A stretch of DNA of 17,221 nt, from assembly GCA_049509675.1 (NCBI GenBank), contig JBEKZQ010000071.1, forward strand, positions 1 through 17,221. Reading direction: 5' to 3'. How positions within the stretch are numbered: the stretch's first letter is position 1; the number at the start of each line of letters is the position of its first letter. The translations under genes and the position numbers were made by a program. Of this stretch, positions 1 to 5,682 are shown piece by piece. Below the pieces are notes generated by a model, which was given only the letters and a program-made list of their open reading frames with translations, was not told the DNA's origin and made no database searches. The DNA is from JBEKZQ01 sp049509675 (GTDB lineage Bacteria > Planctomycetota > Planctomycetia > Pirellulales > Thermoguttaceae).

Positions 1-1
1 G

Positions 2-103
2 CGTATCGCTGCGGCACGAAAGTCACACATCAAGCGAACCCGGCGAAAACTGCGGGAAAAGGGCATCTACCTCAAAGACCTCATCCGTTGCGAGTGGCCG
101 TAA
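2..103 (+). CDS. 3' end of an unidentified basic protein (partial)
   Basis: An open frame enters from the left edge and stops at TAA 101-103. The 33 visible residues are strongly basic (RKSHIKRTRRKLREKG) and end in YLKDLIRCEWP, which looks like a structured protein tail rather than random GC-rich translation. The next gene starts 44 bases downstream on the same strand, so the two could be cotranscribed. The family is not recognised. The alternative is that this is noncoding, since another frame is also open here. Confidence 0.35.
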   Translation, partial: RIAAARKSHIKRTRRKLREKGIYLKDLIRCEWP

Positions 104-147
104 CCTTGCGCAGTAATACTAAGCGGATGGGGAATGAGGATTCCGCC

Positions 148-798
148 ATGATACGAAAACTCATGTTTGGCGGCTCGGGTATTTTGGCCGCCGCCGCTTT
201 GCCCATCGTCTTGTACACGGTATCGGAGTACTGGAAGCACGGGCACACGGGCGCCACGCCCGCGACCGCGCGGCCTGCCGTCGCGTCGGCGGCCGCGCCT
301 GCGAGCGCAGCGGCTCCTGCTGCCGCCCCTGCCGCCCCGGGATCGGCCCCGGTCGTGGAAGGCGAGCCGGTCCGCAGCCTGGACGAGGTCCTGCGTTTCG
401 ACATCACGCCCGATTGGATCCTGCACCGCTGGCCGCGGGTGTCGACCGGGCTGGCCGAGTTGCAACTGCAAGGTTACCGGGTGACGTTGGTCAGCGGCAC
501 CGGGCCGGGCGATCTGGCCGGCGCGTTGACCTACTATTTTAATTCCCAGCAGCAGGTCGAGCGCATCACCTTCCGCGGCAAGACCGGCGATACGGGGAAT
601 CTGCTGGCCCTGGTGACCGGCCGTTACCAGTTGGCGCGGCGTTTGACCAACGACCCCGGGTTGTTCGTTTATGAGGCCCGCGGCGGCGACGGCAGGCCGG
701 CCAGCATTCTGCAGATGCGCTCCGCCCCGGTCGTCAAGGCCGCGGAGCTCCATCAGCGCTTCGACGTCGATCTGCTGCTGGAACGTCCGGAACGCTAG
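148..798 (+). CDS. Membrane-anchored hypothetical protein with Ala/Pro linker
   Basis: This is a 216-residue protein of unknown function. The ATG at 148 is chosen because GAGGA at 136-140 sits 7 bases ahead; an in-frame ATG at 127 and a non-ATG start at 88 are less well placed. Residues 1-24 form one hydrophobic segment (signal anchor or uncleaved signal). A low-complexity Ala/Pro linker follows to about residue 70, then a compact C-terminal domain with the stretches DITPDWILHRWPRVSTGLAE, LTYYFNSQQQVERITF and RLTNDPGLFVYEAR. The likely topology is an N-terminal anchor with the folded domain in the periplasm or intracytoplasmic space. It resembles a planctomycete-restricted hypothetical family (possibly the one catalogued as DUF6690; from memory, not checked). 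Its 3' end overlaps the convergent small membrane gene by 65 bases. Confidence 0.8.
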   Translation: MIRKLMFGGSGILAAAALPIVLYTVSEYWKHGHTGATPATARPAVASAAAPASAAAPAAAPAAPGSAPVVEGEPVRSLDEVLRFDITPDWILHRWPRVSTGLAELQLQGYRVTLVSGTGPGDLAGALTYYFNSQQQVERITFRGKTGDTGNLLALVTGRYQLARRLTNDPGLFVYEARGGDGRPASILQMRSAPVVKAAELHQRFDVDLLLERPER

Positions 799-1012
799 CG
801 ATCCTTACTGCCGCCAGAAGCCGAAGCGCCCATGCGCATAGACCTCCCGCCACCACCAGGGCCACCCACGACGGCCACACGGGGAGATCCCACGTGCCCA
901 CATGGACCGGCGTTTGGCAGACCGCGCGGATAAAATGCGCCGCCGCGACCAGGCCGAAGATCGTGCCGGAGAAAACGAGATAGATTTTTCTTCCCATCTT
1001 CCACCCCACCAT
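734..1012 (-). CDS. Small two-helix membrane protein
   Basis: This is a protein of up to 92 residues, of unknown function. Two hydrophobic segments are visible: residues about 8-30 (IYLVFSGTIFGLVAAAHFIR) and about 45-68 (WPSWVALVVAGGLCAWALRL). A short Pro/Trp loop separates them and a charged tail follows. ATG 1012 gives the longest form but has no Shine-Dalgarno sequence; ATG 997 (MGRKIYLV) begins right at the first helix and has a weak G-rich stretch ahead, so it is equally possible. The gene starts 15 bases after the hicA stop on the same strand and could be read through from hicBA. The last 65 bases run antisense to the end of the 148-798 gene. The hydrophobic pattern supports a real gene; no function is proposed. 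Confidence 0.6.
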   Translation of the reverse strand: MVGWKMGRKIYLVFSGTIFGLVAAAHFIRAVCQTPVHVGTWDLPVWPSWVALVVAGGLCAWALRLLAAVRIASVPDVPAADRRRSADGAPRP

Positions 1013-1027
1013 ACATGGTATCTGGAA

Positions 1028-1243
1028 CTACAAATCTCCAGGAGTCAGGCCCGTGTGCCTGGCGATGCGGGCCAGCATGCGTGGGCCGAGTTCGTCAGCG
1101 TCGTGAAACGCGAATACGTAATCCGGCCAACCGACTCGTTCCAAGACGCGGTGCGATCCGCCTGATTGGCGCTTGATATGCCATCCAATCTGTAGCAGGG
1201 CCGCCAAGACTGCTCTGGCCCTTGTCGCGGGCCACCGACTCAT
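1028..1243 (-). CDS. hicA: HicA-family mRNA interferase toxin
   Basis: This 71-residue protein has the HicA layout: a short N-terminal helix ending in LLQIGWHIKRQSGGSHRVLE, with the catalytic histidine (His31) in the G-S-H motif, then short strands FAFHDADELGP and a final helix MLARIARHTGLTPGDL. HicA toxins adopt a small dsRNA-binding-like fold and cleave mRNA in the cytoplasm. The start overlaps the hicB stop by 4 bases, so the two are translationally coupled, with antitoxin first. Length and the catalytic His are normal for an intact toxin. The assignment rests on motif and pairing, not on a database search. Confidence 0.85.
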   Translation of the reverse strand: MSRWPATRARAVLAALLQIGWHIKRQSGGSHRVLERVGWPDYVFAFHDADELGPRMLARIARHTGLTPGDL

Positions 1244-1446
1244 GGCGTCACCGCGAAGACGCTACCCATCTGAGGTATAGGCTCTCCGTGGTCCAGACGG
1301 TCTGCGAGAACCCGCAAACACAGCGATTGCACACGGCCGATCGCTTCCTGGCGCGTTTCACCGTAGGTCAACACGCCAGGCAGTTCAGGCACTTCCGCAA
1401 GCCAGCGGCCATCCACCTCTTGTTCGACTTCAATGGTCAGCGGCAT
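1240..1446 (-). CDS. hicB: HicB-family antitoxin, short form
   Basis: This 68-residue protein has the HicB partial RNase H-like fold signature: ITIEVEQEVDGRW-type first strands, then AEVPELPGVLTYGETRQEAI. HicB binds and neutralises HicA and in many systems represses its own operon. This copy consists of the HicB core only: no helix-turn-helix or ribbon-helix-helix domain is visible after LRVLADRLDHG, so DNA binding by this protein alone is doubtful. AAGGAGG lies 7 bases upstream of ATG 1446, and a TATAAT box lies about 40 bases upstream. hicA follows with a 4-base overlap. Confidence 0.85.
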   Translation of the reverse strand: MPLTIEVEQEVDGRWLAEVPELPGVLTYGETRQEAIGRVQSLCLRVLADRLDHGEPIPQMGSVFAVTP

Positions 1447-1484
1447 GATTTTCCCTCCTTCAACTCCTCCGGCTGCCTTGCCCC

Positions 1485-1511
1485 ATTATACGCATCCGGC
1501 GTCCCGCTCAA
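1485..1511 (-). promoter_or_regulatory. Putative promoter of hicBA
   Basis: On the minus strand a perfect TATAAT -10 (1485-1490) lies 38 bases upstream of the hicB ATG. TTGAGC (1506-1511) is a possible -35 at a short 15-base spacing. It overlaps the 3' end of the upstream isomerase gene, so hicBA can be transcribed independently of it. Confidence 0.45.
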
Positions 1512-2380
1512 TATGTTTCTTCCGGGATGCCCAGTTCCCGCAGCGTCGTCCGCAGCCAGGCCAGCGAGCGCTCGATCAGCGGGCCGCCCTGGCCTTCGCA
1601 CTCCATGCTCAGTACGCCGGTGTAGCCGCGCTTGTTGAGGATCTCCAGCACCCGGCGGATGTTGCCGGCATTGACCCCGTCGCCGATGGCGCATTGACTG
1701 ACGGCAATGCCGGTCTGCTCGCCCCGCACCGCCGCGGCCAGCGAGGAGCTGACATCCTTGACGTGAACGTGCGACACGCGCTGTTGGAATCGCTGGCAGA
1801 ACGCCACCGGGTCCTGGCCGGCAATGAACGAATTGCCCGTGTCCAGGTTCAGCCCCAGGTAGGGCGAATCGCAGAACGCGAGCATCTGTTCGACGCGGTC
1901 GGGATTGGTTGTGAAGTATCCGTGGATCTCGATGTTGATGGCGATCTCGTACGCTTCGGCCACTTCCAGGATCTGACCGTAGCTGCGTTTCATCAGTTCC
2001 ATCGCCTCGGCGTCGGACAGCCCTTCCGGCTTGTGCAGTCCGTCGGTCGTGGCGATCCGCGTGCAGCCGGCGTGCTTGGCCCAGGGGATCGATTTCAAGA
2101 CGTAGGGAACCCCGTAGAGCGGGCCGTCTCGGCCCGACAGCGGATAGGCCGCGTCGAGCTGCGAGAACTGCACTCCGCAACGTTCCATCTTCCGCCGCAG
2201 CAAAAGCGGATCCTGGTAGAGGGCGATGTGCGGTTGATAGCCTAAGCCGTGGATCCAACTGACCCCGTCGATCAGGCCGCATTCGATGTAGTGAACATCG
2301 TGCTGCTGGGCCCAGTGCAGGCATTTGTCGAAATCCCAATAGGCCGAGTTAAAGGCGTCGGTGTGGAAGCCGATTTTCAT
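1508..2380 (-). CDS. Sugar phosphate isomerase/epimerase (TIM barrel, AP-endonuclease-2-like)
   Basis: This is a 290-residue cytoplasmic protein of the xylose-isomerase-like TIM-barrel superfamily. Metal-ligand positions are visible in order: Glu151 (NIEIHG), Asp180 (LNLDTGN), the HVHVKD segment at 204-209, and Glu260 (SMECEG). These enzymes use a divalent metal to isomerise or epimerise keto and aldo sugars; the exact substrate cannot be read. ATG 2380 is chosen because the protein then begins with the usual first strand (MKIGFHTDAF) and an AGGGGGT ribosome site lies about 6 bases upstream; the frame stays open further upstream but runs into a palindromic repeat. Such genes commonly sit beside Gfo/Idh/MocA oxidoreductases in planctomycetes, as here. 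The 3' end is followed by hicBA on the same strand. Confidence 0.9.
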   Translation of the reverse strand: MKIGFHTDAFNSAYWDFDKCLHWAQQHDVHYIECGLIDGVSWIHGLGYQPHIALYQDPLLLRRKMERCGVQFSQLDAAYPLSGRDGPLYGVPYVLKSIPWAKHAGCTRIATTDGLHKPEGLSDAEAMELMKRSYGQILEVAEAYEIAINIEIHGYFTTNPDRVEQMLAFCDSPYLGLNLDTGNSFIAGQDPVAFCQRFQQRVSHVHVKDVSSSLAAAVRGEQTGIAVSQCAIGDGVNAGNIRRVLEILNKRGYTGVLSMECEGQGGPLIERSLAWLRTTLRELGIPEETY

Positions 2381-2421
2381 GCGTGTACCCCCTGTTCTGC
2401 TGCCTTGACGGGATATTGCGC

Positions 2422-2447
2422 ATTTTACACATTCCATCGGACGACAA
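2422..2447 (-). promoter_or_regulatory. Possible promoter of the isomerase gene
   Basis: On the minus strand TAAAAT (2422-2427) matches the -10 consensus at 5 of 6 positions and lies 41 bases ahead of ATG 2380. TTGTCG (2442-2447) is a candidate -35, but the spacing is only 14 bases. The call rests on the -10 alone. Confidence 0.3.
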
Positions 2448-2469
2448 CAGTGCCCGCCAGCGCTCACCA

Positions 2470-2586
2470 GGAGAACTGCAAAGTCTGAGGCGAGGGGGTC
2501 AGGTCCATGTTTTCGGTCGTGAGTCCGGCCAAATGGCAATGCCTATCAGCCGAAAAACGGACCAGACCCCGACTTTGCAGTTCTCC
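2470..2586. repeat. 117-bp palindromic element (MITE/REP-like)
   Basis: Perfect 16-bp terminal inverted repeats, GGAGAACTGCAAAGTC at 2470-2485 and its complement at 2571-2586, enclose a second inverted pair: GGGGTCAGGTCC at 2495-2506 against 2559-2570 (one mismatch). A third pair is GTTTTCGG 2509-2516 against 2550-2558. The left arm carries 9 extra bases between the outer and next pair. The whole can fold into one long hairpin. It lies between two divergent genes and carries no reading frame. It may be a nonautonomous element or REP-type hairpin. Confidence 0.75.
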
Positions 2587-2626
2587 GCCAGCGGTCACCC
2601 TTTAGAAATGCCGGTGCGGAGGGAGG

Positions 2627-2678
2627 GTAACCGTTCACGGTTACGAGGGAGGAATATTGCTTCCGTTCCAGTTACAAT
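2627..2678 (+). promoter_or_regulatory. Putative operator palindrome and -10 of the GH39 gene
   Basis: A perfect palindrome with a 2-base centre, GTAACCGTTCACGGTTAC (2627-2644), lies 28 bases upstream of a TACAAT -10-like box (2673-2678). That box is 42 bases ahead of ATG 2721. The arrangement suits an activator or repressor site. No good -35 is seen at the normal spacing, which would fit activator dependence. Confidence 0.4.
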
Positions 2679-2720
2679 AGTGGCACGCTCGATTCCCCGG
2701 TGTACTCCAGGAGCATGGTG

Positions 2721-4241
2721 ATGGTTGGTTCGCACAGATATTACCGGCGGCCGCTGGCGGCCTTGGCGACGGCCGCTGCGGTCCTCCTTGCTTGCGGCAC
2801 AGGCTGTACAGTTTGGGCGTTGCTCTGCACGGCCGCGCCGGCCGCTGAACTGGCGGTCGATTGCTCCCGCACGGACGGCGCCATCCGCCCGTTGCACGGC
2901 GTGAACACGGGCCCTCTGCATGCCGGCGATACGCTGGACCTCTCGGCCTATTATCGGGAATTGGGCATACCGCTCACCCGGCTGCACGACTGCCATTGGC
3001 CCGGCGCCGACGTAGTCGACATCCACGTGTTGTTCCCCGATTTCCGGGCCGATCCCGCTCTGCCGGCGAGTTACGATTTCGCCCGCACCGACGACTATCT
3101 GCAGACGATTGTCAAGGCCGGTTCGGGGATCGTTTTCCGACTGGGTGAGAGCATCGAGCATTCGCGGCGAAAGTATCACGTTCACCCGCCGGCCGACGCG
3201 GCGAAATGGGCCGCCGCGTGCGTGGCCATCATCCGCCATTACAACGACGGCTGGGCCGGCGGCTTCCACCACAAGATCCGTTATTGGGAGATATGGAACG
3301 AGCCGGAGAATCGTCCCGCCATGTGGAGCGGCTCCGATGAGGACTACTACCGGCTTTACGCGACCACGGCCAAGGCCATCAAGGCGGCGCTGCCCGCCGT
3401 GCTGGTCGGCGGCCCTGCCGCGGGCTACGCCGGCCGGATGCAAGGCGACGCGCTGGAGCCCACACCCTTCGTGGCCGGGTTCCTCGACCGCTGTACGCAT
3501 GACGCGGCCCCCCTGGACTTCTTTTCCTGGCACACCTATACCGACGATCCGCAAGAACTCGTGCGCCGCGCTCGGGCCGTCCGCCGCCTGCTGGACCAGC
3601 ACGGCTTCCGCCGCACCGAGAACCACTTGAACGAATGGAACTACCTGCCGGGCAACGATTGGGGGGCCATGCTCTCGGCCGACGCCCGTGCGCGGCAACG
3701 TTGGTTCGAACGTCTCAGCGGTCCTCAGGGCGCGGCCTTCACCGCCGCCGCCCTGATGTTGCTGCAAGACGCGCCGCTGGATGCGGCCAACTACTATTCG
3801 GCCGACATCCAGGGCTTCGGCCTCTTCAATGAATATGGCGTACCCAAGAAGAGCTTCTACGCCCTGAAGGCCTTCAAGATGTTGCTCGATACGCCTGCGC
3901 GAATCCCCCTCCAAGGCGCCCCGCCGGCGGGCCTCGCCGTGACTGCCGGCATCGACCGCCGGCGCGCACGGGTGACCGTTCTGGCGAGCAACTTCTCTTC
4001 CGCTGAAGAGAAGTTGAGCTTGCGATTCACCGGCGTCCCCTGGAACGGCGAAACCACCTGCGAAGTCCTGCTCCTGGACGCCCAACACGATCTATCCCGG
4101 ATTGAATTGCGCCAGCCATTTCAACCCGGCGCAAGCACTGGCGGAGCCAGTGGCACCCAGCGGGAATTCCTCGTGGAACAGGACATGCGGCCCGCTTCCG
4201 TTCATGTCATTCGCCTCCGCCCCTCGCAGGCAACCCCGTAG
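2721..4241 (+). CDS. Exported glycoside hydrolase, GH39-like
   Basis: This is a 506-residue secreted protein. ATG 2721 is chosen because AGGAG at 2709-2713 sits 7 bases upstream; ATG 2715 is too close to it. A signal peptide covers residues about 1-41, with likely cleavage after TAAPAA. The catalytic barrel has WEIWNEPE with the presumed acid/base Glu194 and LNEWNY with the presumed nucleophile Glu305, as in clan A retaining glycosidases of the GH39 type (beta-xylosidase and alpha-iduronidase relatives). FFSWHTYTDD between them is also family-like. A C-terminal beta-rich region follows the barrel. Substrate is uncertain. Near the C-terminus the DNA carries a palindromic repeat (4135-4163) that encodes STGGASGT, so this segment may be a late insertion. 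Convergent with the oxidoreductase at 4314. Confidence 0.85.
   Translation: MVGSHRYYRRPLAALATAAAVLLACGTGCTVWALLCTAAPAAELAVDCSRTDGAIRPLHGVNTGPLHAGDTLDLSAYYRELGIPLTRLHDCHWPGADVVDIHVLFPDFRADPALPASYDFARTDDYLQTIVKAGSGIVFRLGESIEHSRRKYHVHPPADAAKWAAACVAIIRHYNDGWAGGFHHKIRYWEIWNEPENRPAMWSGSDEDYYRLYATTAKAIKAALPAVLVGGPAAGYAGRMQGDALEPTPFVAGFLDRCTHDAAPLDFFSWHTYTDDPQELVRRARAVRRLLDQHGFRRTENHLNEWNYLPGNDWGAMLSADARARQRWFERLSGPQGAAFTAAALMLLQDAPLDAANYYSADIQGFGLFNEYGVPKKSFYALKAFKMLLDTPARIPLQGAPPAGLAVTAGIDRRRARVTVLASNFSSAEEKLSLRFTGVPWNGETTCEVLLLDAQHDLSRIELRQPFQPGASTGGASGTQREFLVEQDMRPASVHVIRLRPSQATP
4135..4163 (+). repeat. CACTGGC/GCCAGTG palindromic repeat, copy inside a gene
   Basis: CACTGGC (4136-4142) and GCCAGTG (4146-4152) form a hairpin with a 3-base loop, followed by GCACCCAGCGG. 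The same unit, with very few changes, occurs at 13599-13626 (opposite strand), and its core occurs again at 14927-14947. This copy is translated within the GH39-like protein. Confidence 0.7.
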
Positions 4242-4313
4242 CCCGGATTATTCATGTAGGGCGGGTCGAGTGCAGCGAGCCCCACCAAAAAACGGCTGCC
4301 CGGCGATTTCGAA
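4242..4313. other. Short convergent intergenic region with GC-rich repeat-like segment
   Basis: The 72 bases between the convergent GH39 and oxidoreductase stops hold a GC-rich segment (GGGCGGGTCGAGTGCAGCGA at 4259-4278, then GCCCCACC) and a run of six A (4287-4292). On the minus strand that run is a T tract and may help terminate the oxidoreductase transcript, although the hairpin ahead of it is weak. Confidence 0.3.
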
Positions 4314-5570
4314 TTACGACACCAGGGCGTTCCAAGGCGCCCGCATGGGCCGCGAGAGCCGCCCGCTGGCCTCGGCGTCGCCGACGATCTGTTCCTTCTG
4401 CGGATCCCAGGTGATCTTTCGCTTCAGCCGCACGGCGATGTCGCACAAGTGGCTGAGGATGTCGCTGCGCACGGCGTCGCCGATGGGGCTGACCGCGCCC
4501 TTGCGGTTCTTCACCGCGTCGATGAAGTTGTAGTAGTGGTCGGGGCTATTGATGAGATGCGTGTCGTTGCCGCCAATTTTGGAGGTCAGGAGCGATTTCG
4601 GGTTCGCATCCCATCCGCCCCGCGAGATGGCGATCCAGCCGTCGCTGCCGATAAACTTCGTCAGGTCGCCGCCCGGCTTGAAGGTCATGGCCACGTTGCC
4701 CAATTGCAATTGCATGTCCCAGTTGTAGACCACGTCGTACAGGCCCTTGGTGGGAATCTCGCCGATGCCTTCGACAGTGACCGGGCCCGACAAGTCGGCA
4801 TCGCTGCCCCAGACCATGATGTCCAGCGGATGGGCGCCCCAGCCGGCCAGGTAGCCGATCGATTGATCGTAGATCCAATAGGTTCCGGGCGGATGGCAGC
4901 GGTCGGCGGTGAAGGGGGTTTTGGGGGCCGGACCCAGCCACATGTCGTAATCCAGGGTGGGCAGCACGGGGATCTCCTGGGTCGAGCCGCCCGCGCCGCC
5001 GTTGGGGGCCACGACTTCGATCCGCTGGACCTTGCCGATCCGCCCGCTGCGGACCAACTCGCAGCCCAGGTGGCAGTGCGCCATGCTGCGCTGCTGCGTG
5101 CCGTATTGGAAGACCCGGCCGGCCTCCTGGAACAGCTTGCGGCAGGCCAGGTCCTGGGCGATCGACAGCCCCAGCGGCTTCTCCACGTAACAATCCTTCC
5201 TGGCCCGCGCAGCCGCCATGGCAATGGGCACGTGCCAATGGTCGGGCGTGGCAATCACCACCGCGTCGATGTCGGGCCGGGCCAGCAACTCGCGAAAATC
5301 GTCATACGCTTTTCCCTTGCAGATCCGGGCGTGGACCTCGCGGCGGTCCCGGTAGGGATCGGCCACGGCCACGATCTGTCCTGTACGGCAGGGAAGGAAG
5401 TTGTGGAAAATTCCCCGCCCGCCGACGCCGATGACCCCCAGCGTCACGCGCTCGCTGGCCGCCGGCTTGTCTGCGGCGCCCAGGGCGCGGGAGCTTACGA
5501 GATACGGAAGCGCGGCCGCCGCGGCGGCGGTCTCCAGAAAGTTACGCCTGCTCAAGCGACTCTTGCTCAT
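4314..5570 (-). CDS. Tat-exported Gfo/Idh/MocA family oxidoreductase
   Basis: This is a 418-residue protein. A Tat leader (SRRNFLE at 7-13, then an Ala-rich core to about residue 31) indicates export in folded form, probably with NAD(P) already bound. The Rossmann domain shows GVIGVGGRG (45-53), TPDHWHV (108-114) and the family motif VEKPL (129-133); the second alpha/beta domain has GWGAHPLD (243-250), whose His247 is the usual catalytic-site position. Relatives oxidise or reduce sugars, inositols or glycosides; the substrate here is unknown. ATG 5570 is preceded by AAAGGAG at 6 bases. The gene follows the esterase gene on the same strand with a 112-base gap and its own promoter-like box. Confidence 0.92.
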   Translation of the reverse strand: MSKSRLSRRNFLETAAAAAALPYLVSSRALGAADKPAASERVTLGVIGVGGRGIFHNFLPCRTGQIVAVADPYRDRREVHARICKGKAYDDFRELLARPDIDAVVIATPDHWHVPIAMAAARARKDCYVEKPLGLSIAQDLACRKLFQEAGRVFQYGTQQRSMAHCHLGCELVRSGRIGKVQRIEVVAPNGGAGGSTQEIPVLPTLDYDMWLGPAPKTPFTADRCHPPGTYWIYDQSIGYLAGWGAHPLDIMVWGSDADLSGPVTVEGIGEIPTKGLYDVVYNWDMQLQLGNVAMTFKPGGDLTKFIGSDGWIAISRGGWDANPKSLLTSKIGGNDTHLINSPDHYYNFIDAVKNRKGAVSPIGDAVRSDILSHLCDIAVRLKRKITWDPQKEQIVGDAEASGRLSRPMRAPWNALVS

Positions 5571-5615
5571 GAGAGACTCCTTTGGGGCGGGATGGTGGTT
5601 GGGGTGGGACCTTTC

Positions 5616-5632
5616 TTAACCGGGAGTATAGC
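5616..5632 (-). promoter_or_regulatory. Promoter-like box shared with the esterase gene
   Basis: The plus-strand sequence TTAACCGGGAGTATAGC reads on the minus strand as a TATACT -10 (5625-5630) followed by CCCGGTTAA. Sixteen of 17 bases are identical to the box at 8062-8078. It lies 45 bases upstream of ATG 5570. No good -35 is seen (TGGAAC at the 17-base position). Confidence 0.5.
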
Positions 5633-5682
5633 ATCGATCGCAGCCAGGTTCCAGGTGCCGAAAGGCTCCTCTCCTGACTTCT

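Noticed and set aside
2381..2539. N-terminal extension of the isomerase
   Set aside because: The extra 53 residues translate part of the palindromic element; the internal ATG 2380 has a good ribosome site and begins at the first barrel strand.
2595..4088. Long minus-strand frame opposite the GH39-like gene
   Set aside because: No domain is visible, while the plus-strand frame has a signal peptide and both catalytic glutamates.
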